Assembly (NCBI GenBank): GCA_029213165.1
Contig: JARGNO010000007.1
Location: 41,274-105,273, forward strand
Source of the DNA: Minwuia sp.
Lineage (GTDB): Bacteria > Pseudomonadota > Alphaproteobacteria > Minwuiales > Minwuiaceae
Reading direction: 5' to 3'
DNA length: 64,000 nucleotides
Shown here piece by piece: positions 1 to 7,357 of the stretch; the first letter of the stretch is position 1, and each line of letters opens with the position of its first letter. The notes beneath the pieces were generated by a model, which saw only the letters and a list, made by a program, of their open reading frames with translations, did not search any database and was not told the origin of the DNA. A program made the translations under genes and the position numbers.

Positions 1-371
1 CCGGTGTCAGCCGGGGACCGGGCAATTTCGGACTCTATGCGACGCCGGCGCCTGACAACGATGCGGGCGCCGTCGAGACGGCCATGGACGCGGTGCTTGC
101 CGAGATCATCGCCAACGGTGTGACGGAGGCGGAGCTGGAGCGCGCACGCACCGGCCTGCTGGCCGATGCGGTCTATGCCCGTGACAGCCTGTTCAATGGC
201 GCGCGCATCTTCGGCAATGCCCTGACCGCGGGCGCGACGGTGGAAGATGTGGAGAGCTGGCCGGACCGCGTCCGCGCCGTGACCTCCGGGGATGTGGTCG
301 AGGCCGCAAGGGCCGTCTTTCGCATGGAGCGTTCCGTTACCGCAATCCTGTCGCCGGAGGAAAAGTCATGA
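1..371 (+). CDS. M16 peptidase family protein, C-terminal fragment (cut by window edge)
   Basis: Open from the first bases in frame 3 (reading from base 3) to a TGA at 369-371, with no start inside the window. About 122 residues are visible. The text GNFGLYATPAPDN, followed by a helix-rich segment in which E/A/R-rich heptads end at RMERSVTAILSPEEKS, matches the last lobe of insulinase/pitrilysin proteins. The HxxEH zinc motif, if present, lies upstream of the window, so the catalytic state cannot be seen. The stop overlaps the ATG of the next M16 gene by 4 bases (ATGA), implying translational coupling. Such tandem pairs usually form one active and one inactive subunit of a periplasmic peptidase; this would be the candidate active one by inference. 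Confidence 0.85.
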   Translation, partial: GVSRGPGNFGLYATPAPDNDAGAVETAMDAVLAEIIANGVTEAELERARTGLLADAVYARDSLFNGARIFGNALTAGATVEDVESWPDRVRAVTSGDVVEAARAVFRMERSVTAILSPEEKS

Positions 372-1729
372 GCCTTCACTGGACGCATTTCCGCGCAGCG
401 GTTGCCGTCGGCCTGACCCTGTTTCTCGGCCTTTTTGTCCTCCAGACACCCGCGCAGGCACAGGCGCAGGGTGATGACATCATCGAGGTCGTCAGTGACC
501 GGGGTATCGTGGCCTGGCTGAAGCAGGAGCCATCGATCCCGATGATCGCGGTCTCCGCGATCTGGCGTGATGCCGGGGCGGTCTCCGACCCCGCGTCACT
601 GACCGGGCGGGCCAATCTGGTCTCCGGTCTGCTGGATGAAGGCTCAGGCGAGCTTGACTCACAGGCGTTCCAGCAGCGGCTGGACGAACTGGCTGTGCGG
701 CTGAGTTTTGATGCCGGACGTGACAGTTTCTCCCTCTCGTTGCAGACCCTGACGGACAATGCGACGGAGGCTTTCCAACTCACCGGGCAGGCCCTGACCG
801 CGCCGCGTTTCGATGATGAGCCGGTTGAGCGCATCCGTCGCCAGATCCTGACCGGCATCACCCGATCGGCGCAGGATCCGAACAGCATTGCCGGTCGGTT
901 GTTCTCCTCACTTGCCTATGGCGACGACCCTTATGGTCGCCCGGTCGAGGGAACGCTTGAAACGGTTGCGGCCATCGGATCGGACGACCTGCGGGATTTC
1001 GTGGCGCAGCGGCTGGCGCGCAACAACCTGATCATCGGCGTTGTCGGTGATGTTTCACCGGAGGCGCTGAAGCGCCTGCTGGATGCCGCTTTCGGTGACT
1101 TGCCCGAGCGTGCGGTGCCCCTCGGGCTGGATGATGTTTCAATGCAGACGGGGCGGGGACTGACCGTCTCCGATTTCCCGACATCGCAGACCTCCTTCAT
1201 CTTCGGCATGCCGGGCCTGAAACGCGACGACCCGGACTATGACGCCGCCCGTGTCATGAACCACATGCTCGGCGGCGGCGGTTTCACCAGCCTGCTGACG
1301 GAAGAGGTGCGGGAGAAGCGCGGCCTGACATACGGCATCTACAGCTATCTGCGGCCCAATGACCGCGATGGCCTGTGGCTCGGGGGGCTTTCGACCAGCA
1401 ACGACAGGGCCGCCGAGGCCTGGCAGGTGTTGCGCCAGACCATCCGCGACTATGCCGAGAACGGTCCGGACGCGGAGCGGCTGGCAAATGCCAAGGCCAA
1501 CATGAACGGGTCGTTCCCGCTCCGCCTGACCTCCAACAAGGGCATTGCCGGACTGCTGGTGGCGTTGCAGCGTTATGATCTGGGCAAGGACTACGTGGCC
1601 CGCCGTCCGGAGCTGATCAATGCCGTGACCATCGAGGACGTGAAACGCACCGCCCGCCGCATCCTGGATCTGGATGCCATGCTGGCGGTCGCGGTGGGGC
1701 AGCCCGTGGGGCTCGCAACGGGCCAGTAG
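368..1729 (+). CDS. Secreted M16 peptidase family protein, non-catalytic type
   Basis: 453 residues. An N-terminal signal peptide (hydrophobic stretch roughly residues 10-27, Ala-Gln-rich cleavage region around 29-35) points to the periplasm. The usual HxxEH zinc motif should fall near residues 81-87, but the text there is RANLVSGLLDEGSG, so the zinc ligands are absent. The C-terminal half keeps the R/Y-type motif (REKRGLTYGIYSY, about 314-326) that closes the peptidase chamber. This is the pattern of the inactive partner in M16B heterodimers, whose active partner would be the upstream truncated gene. The ATG overlaps the upstream stop by 4 bases. The substrate is unknown. Confidence 0.88.
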   Translation: MSLHWTHFRAAVAVGLTLFLGLFVLQTPAQAQAQGDDIIEVVSDRGIVAWLKQEPSIPMIAVSAIWRDAGAVSDPASLTGRANLVSGLLDEGSGELDSQAFQQRLDELAVRLSFDAGRDSFSLSLQTLTDNATEAFQLTGQALTAPRFDDEPVERIRRQILTGITRSAQDPNSIAGRLFSSLAYGDDPYGRPVEGTLETVAAIGSDDLRDFVAQRLARNNLIIGVVGDVSPEALKRLLDAAFGDLPERAVPLGLDDVSMQTGRGLTVSDFPTSQTSFIFGMPGLKRDDPDYDAARVMNHMLGGGGFTSLLTEEVREKRGLTYGIYSYLRPNDRDGLWLGGLSTSNDRAAEAWQVLRQTIRDYAENGPDAERLANAKANMNGSFPLRLTSNKGIAGLLVALQRYDLGKDYVARRPELINAVTIEDVKRTARRILDLDAMLAVAVGQPVGLATGQ

Positions 1730-1740
1730 GCCGGTCGTCT

Positions 1741-2100
1741 GCCTCCTTCACGTCGCTCTCGGGCCTGACCCGAGAGCCCAGTCTCCCAAGGCGGTGCGGC
1801 ACTCCTGGGTGCCCGGGTCAAGCCCGGGCACAACGTCGGAGGGGTGGGGGGGCAAGTGGTTCACCGGTATCTCCACCCTCCCTCACGACGCTCTCGGGCT
1901 TGACCCGAGAGTCCAGTCTCCTTCGCCGGTGCGGCACTCCCGGGTACCCGGGCCAAGCAAGGGCACGACGTGGTGGTGGGTGCGAGGCATGTTCTCCATC
2001 TCCACCCCCTCTCCCGAAGCTCTCGGGCTTGACCCGAGAGCCCAGTCTTTCACGTCCGCGCGCCACTCCCGGGCGCCCGGGTCAACCCCGCGCACGGCGT
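1741..2100. repeat. Three-copy degenerate intergenic palindromic repeat
   Basis: The only spacer longer than 300 bases in the window (1730-2141). It holds three copies, about 130 bp apart, of a composite element. Each copy begins with a palindrome with 8-bp arms, CTCTCGGG-5 nt-CCCGAGAG (1756-1776, 1891-1911, 2020-2040), followed by a shared CCAGTCT. A second palindrome follows: it is perfect in copy 1 (GCCCGGG-TCAAG-CCCGGGC, 1811-1829) and progressively damaged in copies 2 (about 1944-1964) and 3 (about 2074-2092). Short open frames run through it but none has a recognisable product. It resembles extragenic palindromic elements of alphaproteobacteria. It could also end transcription between the two flanking convergent genes. 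Confidence 0.8.
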
Positions 2101-2141
2101 TGAGGACGGCGGCTCCTGTCAGTGAAACAGGATGAGACCGC

Positions 2142-2900
2142 TCACGGACCGGCGATCATGCCGCCATCGACCGGCAGCGCCACGCCGGTGACATAGGACG
2201 CGCGGTCGGACAGCAGCCAGCATGCGGCCTGCGCGATCTCCACCGGCTGCCCCAGACGCTTCATGGCGGTTGACGCCGAAAGGGCATCGCCGGCACGCGG
2301 ATGGTTGCTGGCCAGCGAGCTGAGCATCCGGGTCTCGATCGGACCGGGGCAGACGCAATTGATGCGAATGCCCTTGCGCGCATACTCCATGGCCGCGCTG
2401 GACGTCAGTCCCACGACACCATGCTTCGAGGCCACATAGGCCGGCATGTACTGCGCCCCGGCCAGGCCGGCGATGGACGCCGTGTTGACGATGGCGCCGG
2501 GCGTGCCTGCCTTCAGCATGGCCTGGATCTCGGCCCGCATGCACAGGAAGACACCGGTCTGGTTGACCGAGACGACGCGGTTGAAATTGTCGAGCGACGA
2601 CTCGGCGGTCTTGGCCCAGTCCCCTTCGATACCGGCGTTGTTGTAGGCCCCGTCCAGGCCGCCGAAGGCTGCGATGGTATCGGCGACAAGTCCTTCGACA
2701 TCCGACTCGCTGGTCACGTCGGTGACCCGCATTTCACCGCCACTGCCAGCGGACTTCATGCTGGCCAGCGTTTCCTCCAGCCCGTTCTTGTTGACATCGG
2801 CGATCATCACCCGTGCGCCTTCAGCCGCCGCCAGAACCGCTGCGGCCTGGCCTATGCCACCCCCCGCCCCGGTGAGGAGTATCCGTTTTCCCTGCAGCAT
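2142..2900 (-). CDS. SDR family NAD(P)-dependent oxidoreductase
   Basis: 252 residues starting at the ATG at 2900, preceded on the minus strand by GGGGAGGAATGCC, a strong ribosome binding site. The open frame runs further upstream but that part is antisense to the next gene. It is a classical SDR: TGAGGGIG nucleotide-binding motif near residue 9, NNAG near 88, a YVASK catalytic Tyr/Lys pair near 155-159, and a C-terminal ...GVALPVDGG segment. The substrate cannot be read from sequence. It is divergent from the badH-like SDR with a 114-bp shared upstream region, so it may belong to the same alicyclic acid or acyl-CoA pathway (inference). Confidence 0.9.
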   Translation of the reverse strand: MLQGKRILLTGAGGGIGQAAAVLAAAEGARVMIADVNKNGLEETLASMKSAGSGGEMRVTDVTSESDVEGLVADTIAAFGGLDGAYNNAGIEGDWAKTAESSLDNFNRVVSVNQTGVFLCMRAEIQAMLKAGTPGAIVNTASIAGLAGAQYMPAYVASKHGVVGLTSSAAMEYARKGIRINCVCPGPIETRMLSSLASNHPRAGDALSASTAMKRLGQPVEIAQAACWLLSDRASYVTGVALPVDGGMIAGP

Positions 2901-3014
2901 GGCATTCCTCCCCTGGTGGCCATTTCCACGTAATCCGATCGCTGTATTCACGCGATTGTAAGCCAGCGTATCATCTGTCAGGTTGAGGTGAAGTCCAAAT
3001 AAGGGGAGGGCGAT

Positions 3015-3761
3015 GTGCGTGGATTGAAGGACAGGGTGATCATTCTGACCGGTGGTGCCGGTGGAATTGGTCGTGCGACAGCCGGACGGCTGGCCGAGGA
3101 GGGCGCGAAGGTCGCCATTCTGGATCTGAATGGTGACGGCGCGGCCACTGCGGCGGCGGAGATCGGCAATGGTGCCATCGGCATCGGGCTGGACATTGCC
3201 GACCAGCAGGCGGTCATCGCCGCCGTTGACCGGGTGGAGGCCGAACTGGGCCCTGTCGGTGGTCTGGTGAACAATGCCGGCTGGGACAAGATGGTGCCGT
3301 TCCTGAAGAGTGACGCGGAACTGTGGAAGCGCATCGTCGATGTGAACCTGTTCGGCCCCGTCAACGTGACCCATGCCGTGCTGACGAAGATGGCGGAGCG
3401 CGGGGAGGGGCGGATCGTGTCCGTGGCTTCCGACGCCGGGCGTGTCGGATCGACGGGTGAGGCGGTCTATTCCTACTGCAAGGGCGGGGTCATCGCCTTC
3501 ATGAAGACACTTGCGCGCGAACATGCGCGTCAGGGCATCACCTGCAATTCCGTCTGTCCTGGCCCGACCGACACTGCGCTGCTGCGGGACTTCGATCCGG
3601 AGGGCAAGATCGTCGCGGCCCTGGAGCGCGCCATCCCGCTGCGCAGGGTGGGCCAGCCGGAGGATTATCCCGGCATGATCGCGTTCCTGCTTTCCGACGA
3701 TGCTGCCTTCATCACCGGCCAGGTGATCAGCGTCAGCGGCGGCCTGAGCATGAGTGGCTGA
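3015..3761 (+). CDS. badH: 2-hydroxycyclohexanecarboxyl-CoA dehydrogenase-like SDR (BadH-like)
   Basis: 248 residues from a GTG start at 3015, with AGGGGAGGG 4 bases upstream; a nearby ATG at 3013 is out of frame and stops at once. SDR motifs: TGGAGGIG near residue 12, NNAGWD near 86, YSYCK near 151-155, and SGGLSMSG at the C-terminus. The NNAGWD, SSGEAVY-like, CPGPTDTALL and ISVSGGLSM segments match my memory of Rhodopseudomonas palustris BadH, which oxidises 2-hydroxycyclohexanecarboxyl-CoA to the 2-keto compound. The gene is followed 44 bases later by a badI-like gene, the enzyme for the next step, which strongly supports the call. No other bad genes are in the window. Confidence 0.78.
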   Translation: MRGLKDRVIILTGGAGGIGRATAGRLAEEGAKVAILDLNGDGAATAAAEIGNGAIGIGLDIADQQAVIAAVDRVEAELGPVGGLVNNAGWDKMVPFLKSDAELWKRIVDVNLFGPVNVTHAVLTKMAERGEGRIVSVASDAGRVGSTGEAVYSYCKGGVIAFMKTLAREHARQGITCNSVCPGPTDTALLRDFDPEGKIVAALERAIPLRRVGQPEDYPGMIAFLLSDDAAFITGQVISVSGGLSMSG

Positions 3762-3805
3762 CACCGCCTCCGCAAGAACCGAGAACATGTGAGGAAACGA
3801 GTTCC

Positions 3806-4597
3806 ATGGCTTACGAAGACATCCTTTACGAGGTCGAGGACCATACCGCGACCATCACCATCAACCGGCCGGAGGTCTACAACGCCTTCCGCTACAATAC
3901 GGTTGTTGAACTGATCGACGCGCTGATGACCGCCGGTTATGACCCGGACATCGGTTCCATCGTGCTGACCGGCGCGGGGCAGAAGGCTTTCTGTACCGGT
4001 GGCGACCAGAAGAACCATGACGGCCAGTACCAGGGCGGCATCCGCGGCACGGTCGGCATGCCGGTCGAGGAACTGCACACCGCGCTGCGCGATGTGGCCA
4101 AGCCGGTGATCGCCAAGGTACGGGGCTATGCCATCGGTGGCGGCAACGTGCTGGCGACCCTATGTGACATGACCATCGCGGCGGACACGGCGATCTTCGG
4201 TCAGGTGGGACCGAAGATGGGATCCGTTGATCCGGGCTTCGGCACCGCGCTGCTGGCCCGTTCTGTGGGCGAGAAGAAGGCACGGGAGATCTGGTACATG
4301 TGCCGTCGCTATCCGGCGGCGGAGGCCGAGGCCATGGGCCTGGTCAACAAGGTGGTCCCGGAGCCGGAACTGGATGCGGAAGTCCGCGCCTGGTGCGATG
4401 AACTGAACGAGCGCAGCCCCACGGCAATCGCGCTGGCCAAGAAGTCCTTCAATGCCGACACCGAACTGATACGCGGTATCTCCGGCATGGCGTTCCAGGC
4501 CCTGAAACTCTATTACGATACAGACGAGTCCAAGGAAGGCGTCAGCGCCCTGAACGAGAAGCGGAAGCCCGATTTCCGCAAGCACTACAAGCGGTAA
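3806..4597 (+). CDS. badI: 2-ketocyclohexanecarboxyl-CoA hydrolase (BadI-like ring-cleaving crotonase)
   Basis: 263 residues, crotonase superfamily, MenB-like branch. Diagnostic text includes FCTGGDQ near residue 65, GYAIGGGNVLAT near 110, FGQVGPKMGSVDPG near 131-144, and a C-terminal YYDTDESKEGV...EKRKPDFRK tail, all close to R. palustris BadI as I remember it. BadI hydrolyses the ring of 2-ketocyclohexanecarboxyl-CoA to pimelyl-CoA, which beta-oxidation then consumes. The alternative is a MenB/naphthoate synthase, but no menaquinone genes are near and the adjacent gene is badH-like. It is convergent with the following gene, with only 4 bases between stops. Confidence 0.85.
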   Translation: MAYEDILYEVEDHTATITINRPEVYNAFRYNTVVELIDALMTAGYDPDIGSIVLTGAGQKAFCTGGDQKNHDGQYQGGIRGTVGMPVEELHTALRDVAKPVIAKVRGYAIGGGNVLATLCDMTIAADTAIFGQVGPKMGSVDPGFGTALLARSVGEKKAREIWYMCRRYPAAEAEAMGLVNKVVPEPELDAEVRAWCDELNERSPTAIALAKKSFNADTELIRGISGMAFQALKLYYDTDESKEGVSALNEKRKPDFRKHYKR

Positions 4598-4601
4598 GCC
4601 G

Positions 4602-5195
4602 TCAGTCACCGCCGCCATTGGCGAACATGCCGATGGCGGCGAAGCCGCTGAATGCCGGTGGCAGCCGGTTCGCGTTGCTGCGTTCCATTCCGCCCATGGC
4701 GAGCACGGGCAATGCCGTTGCCGCCGCCAGTGCCGCGGCGCGATACAGACCCAGCACCCGGCCCCCGGGATGGCTGGCCGTCGGGAAGACCGGCGACAGC
4801 AGGACCATGTTGGCACCCGCGCGCTCCGCCCGTCGCAGGGCGGCAAGGGAATGGCAGGCCGCACTCATCAGTCTGCCGGGATCTGCACGCCGCCACTGGC
4901 GTACGGTCTTGCTGCCGATCATGCGTTCCGGCACATGCAGACCGTCGGCGTTCAATGCATCCGCCAGTTCCGGATCGCCAGCGACCAGCAGCAATTGCCC
5001 TTGCGCGCGCGTTGATATCCGCAAGGCGATGCCGACCGCCAGGCGGTCCGGATGCCCGGTATCACGCAGGATGACCGCTGCGCCGGCTGGCAGCTTTCGC
5101 GATGCGCCGACCGGGTCGGGGACACGGGACAGATCGGTGGGCATGGCAATGGCGGGCAGGTCCGCGACAGAACGGATTGTTGCAACAGTTCGCAC
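4602..5195 (-). CDS. Thiamine phosphate synthase family protein (TenI/ThiE-like)
   Basis: About 197 residues from a GTG at 5195; an ATG at 5144 is the alternative. The longer frame upstream is antisense to yggS. The C-terminal part carries the TIM-barrel signatures of the family: ISTRAQGQLL, NADGLHVPE, SAACHSLAALRRAERAGAN, LLSPVFPTASHPGG and AMGGMERSNA. ThiE joins the thiazole and pyrimidine halves of thiamine; TenI-type homologues tautomerise the thiazole. No thiamine gene or TPP riboswitch is nearby, so which activity applies is undecided. It is divergent from yggS with only 21 bases between the proposed starts. Confidence 0.75.
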   Translation of the reverse strand: MRTVATIRSVADLPAIAMPTDLSRVPDPVGASRKLPAGAAVILRDTGHPDRLAVGIALRISTRAQGQLLLVAGDPELADALNADGLHVPERMIGSKTVRQWRRADPGRLMSAACHSLAALRRAERAGANMVLLSPVFPTASHPGGRVLGLYRAAALAAATALPVLAMGGMERSNANRLPPAFSGFAAIGMFANGGGD

Positions 5196-5216
5196 GCCGT
5201 GATTCCCTGCATTCCC

Positions 5217-5906
5217 ATGACCGACACCGTTGAACATGACATCGCGCAAGCCCTGCAGGAAGTGCGGGATCGCATTGCTGCCGCTGCCCGTGATGCCGGG
5301 AGGGATCCGGCGGAGGTATCCCTGATCGCGGTATCCAAGACCCATCCGGCGGATCATGTCCGCCCGGCCATCGATGCCGGCCAGCGGATCTTCGGCGAGA
5401 ACCGGGTTCAGGAGGCGGAGGGCAAGTGGCCCGCCCTGAAGGCTGCGTTTCCGGATACCGAACTGCACATGATCGGCGGGTTGCAGAGCCGCAAGGTGGC
5501 TCCGGCCGTTGCCCTGTTCGACGTCATCCACTCCATCGACCGTGAGAAGGTCGCGGCCGCAGCCGCCCGCGCCATGGCGGAACTGGGCCGTCGCCCCGCC
5601 TGTTTCATTCAGGTGAACACGGGCGAGGAGCCGCAGAAATCCGGTGTCTTTCCCACGGATGCAGATGCTTTCATCGAGCGCTGTCGTGAGGTGCATGACC
5701 TGCCGCTCGCCGGTCTGATGTGCATTCCCCCGGCGGATCAGGAACCGGCCCCGCACTTCGCTCTGCTGGCAAAGATCGCGGCGCGGAACGGGCTGCAGGG
5801 GCTGTCGATGGGCATGAGTGCCGACTACGAGGTGGCGATCCAGTTCGGTGCCACGCTTGTGCGGGTCGGCACTGCCATATTCGGCCACCGCGCACCAACC
5901 ACCTGA
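5217..5906 (+). CDS. yggS: YggS family pyridoxal phosphate homeostasis protein
   Basis: 229 residues from the ATG at 5217. Fold-type III PLP-binding barrel: the lysine in LIAVSKTHPADHV (about residue 39) is the cofactor-binding position, followed by FGENRVQEAEGKW, MIGGLQSRKV, FIQVNTGEEPQKSG and LSMGMSADYEVAI near the C-terminus. All are hallmark segments of YggS/PROSC proteins, which bind PLP without a known catalytic reaction and buffer PLP and amino acid pools. Length matches the family. The start region overlaps the upstream region of the divergent thiamine-phosphate-synthase-like gene, so the two promoters must be compact or lie inside each other's 5' ends. Confidence 0.93.
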   Translation: MTDTVEHDIAQALQEVRDRIAAAARDAGRDPAEVSLIAVSKTHPADHVRPAIDAGQRIFGENRVQEAEGKWPALKAAFPDTELHMIGGLQSRKVAPAVALFDVIHSIDREKVAAAAARAMAELGRRPACFIQVNTGEEPQKSGVFPTDADAFIERCREVHDLPLAGLMCIPPADQEPAPHFALLAKIAARNGLQGLSMGMSADYEVAIQFGATLVRVGTAIFGHRAPTT

Positions 5907-5914
5907 TCGGGTCT

Positions 5915-5928
5915 GTGACACGCGTCAC
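5915..5928. promoter_or_regulatory. Inverted repeat upstream of solute-binding protein gene
   Basis: A perfect GTGAC-ACGC-GTCAC dyad lies just after the yggS stop and 92 bases before the ATG of the solute-binding protein gene. It is too short and lacks a T tract for a convincing terminator, so an operator is as likely. No regulator gene is adjacent. Confidence 0.35.
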
Positions 5929-6019
5929 GTGAGGGTTGCGACGTAGCGCACTTTGGTTAAGATTCACGCTGATCGCGTTGCGTCGTACGGCGCTTCGACA
6001 CCAGTTTATGGAGGAGACC

Positions 6020-7243
6020 ATGCTGACGCGCAGAAGCGTGCTTGGAGCCTTTGCCGGGGTTGCCGCAGTCGCGGCGGGCCTGTCGGGTGCGGCGGCCCAG
6101 GACGAAGGGCCGATCAAGATTGGCGAAATCAACAGCTATTCCGCCCTGCCTGCCTTTACCGAGCCCTACAAGAAGGGTTGGGAAATGGCCGTTGAGGAGA
6201 TCAATGCTGCCGGGGGCGTGATGGGGCGCCAGCTGGAGGTGATCAGCCGCGACGATGGTGGCAAGCCGGGCAATGCGGTCAAGATCGCCGAGGAGCTGTT
6301 GAGCCGTGAACGCGTCGACCTGTTCGCAGGCACGTTCTTCTCCCACATCGGCCTCGCGGTCAGCGACTTTGCGGCGCAGAAGCAGGTCGTGTTCGTGGCA
6401 GCGGAGCCTCTGACCGATGCGCTGGTCTGGTCCAAGGGCAATCGCTACACCTTCCGCCTGCGTCCCTCCACCTTCGTGCAGTCGGCGCTGCTGGCGCGTG
6501 AAGCGGCCAATCTGGACGCGGTGCGCTGGGCGACGATTGCGCCCAACTACAAGTATGGTCAGGACGCTGTGGCTGTCTTCAAGGAAGAGCTGAAGCGGCT
6601 GAAGCCGGAAGTCGAGTTCGTGGAAGAGCAATGGCCGGCGCTGGGCAAGATCGACGCCGGTGTGACCGTGCGTGCGATCGAGGCGGCAAAGCCCGATGCG
6701 ATCTACAACGTCACCTTTGGCGGTGATCTGGCTGCCTTCGTGCGCGAAGGCAATCTGCGTGGCCTGTTCGAGGGGCGTGAGGTTGCCAGCCTGCTGACAG
6801 GCGAGCCGGAATATCTGGAGCCGCTGGGTGATGAGGCCCCGAACGGCTGGATCGTCACCGGCTATCCCTGGGCCAGCATCGAGAAGCCCGAACACAAGAC
6901 CTTTGTGAAATCCTATCAGGATCGCTGGGGTGAGGATCCGAAGACCGGGTCGCTGGTCGGCTACATGACCATTCAGGCCATTGCTGCAGCAATCGAGAAG
7001 GGTCAGACAACGAAGACCGAACTGCTGGTTCAGGCCTTCCGCGGTCTCGCTTTCGAATCTCCGCTGGGCACCGTTTATTTCCGCCGTGTCGACCACCAGT
7101 CTACGATGGGCGCCTATGTCGGGCGTACCTTCAACCGCGACGGCAAGGGCGAGATGGTCGGCTGGCGCTATGTTTCCGGCCAGGATGTCCTGCCGGGTCC
7201 GGACGTGGTCAACAAGATCCGCCCGAAGGATGACATCGACTGA
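6020..7243 (+). CDS. ABC transporter substrate-binding protein, branched-chain amino acid/amide type
   Basis: 407 residues from the ATG at 6020, preceded by GGAGGAGA. The leader MLTRRSVLGAF followed by an Ala/Gly-rich hydrophobic run and AAAQDE looks like a signal peptide, with a twin-arginine-like RR that may send it through Tat. The mature protein is a type I periplasmic binding protein (Leu/Ile/Val receptor family): IKIGEINSYS start, GWEMAVEEINAAGGVMGR, RDDGGKPGNAV, and a late PDGKGEM-like strand region. Ligands could be amino acids, amides, urea or aromatic acids. No permease or ATPase gene is beside it, so it either uses a distant transporter or serves another role. A terminator-like hairpin follows at 7274. 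Confidence 0.9.
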   Translation: MLTRRSVLGAFAGVAAVAAGLSGAAAQDEGPIKIGEINSYSALPAFTEPYKKGWEMAVEEINAAGGVMGRQLEVISRDDGGKPGNAVKIAEELLSRERVDLFAGTFFSHIGLAVSDFAAQKQVVFVAAEPLTDALVWSKGNRYTFRLRPSTFVQSALLAREAANLDAVRWATIAPNYKYGQDAVAVFKEELKRLKPEVEFVEEQWPALGKIDAGVTVRAIEAAKPDAIYNVTFGGDLAAFVREGNLRGLFEGREVASLLTGEPEYLEPLGDEAPNGWIVTGYPWASIEKPEHKTFVKSYQDRWGEDPKTGSLVGYMTIQAIAAAIEKGQTTKTELLVQAFRGLAFESPLGTVYFRRVDHQSTMGAYVGRTFNRDGKGEMVGWRYVSGQDVLPGPDVVNKIRPKDDID

Positions 7244-7273
7244 CCCGTTGGTCGGATACCGTCAAGTCTTCGT

Positions 7274-7303
7274 CAGGGGCGGCACCAGGTGTCGCCCCTG
7301 TTT
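7274..7303 (+). terminator. Rho-independent terminator-like hairpin after the solute-binding protein gene
   Basis: CAGGGGCGGCACC (7274-7286) pairs with GGTGTCGCCCCTG (7288-7300), with one internal G/A mismatch, and is followed by TTTG. The very stable GC stem with a short T run, 31 bases past the TGA of the solute-binding protein gene, fits an intrinsic terminator, although the T tract is short. Confidence 0.65.
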
Positions 7304-7357
7304 GCGTTGCAGCCATCGTGAACGGTATCTTAAGCGGCATCTGTCAGTCTTCCGCAT

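Noticed and set aside
2901..3788. Open frame extending the minus-strand SDR far upstream
   Set aside because: It lies antisense to the badH-like gene, and the SDR family starts at the ATG at 2900 with a strong SD, so the longer frame is a GC-rich shadow.
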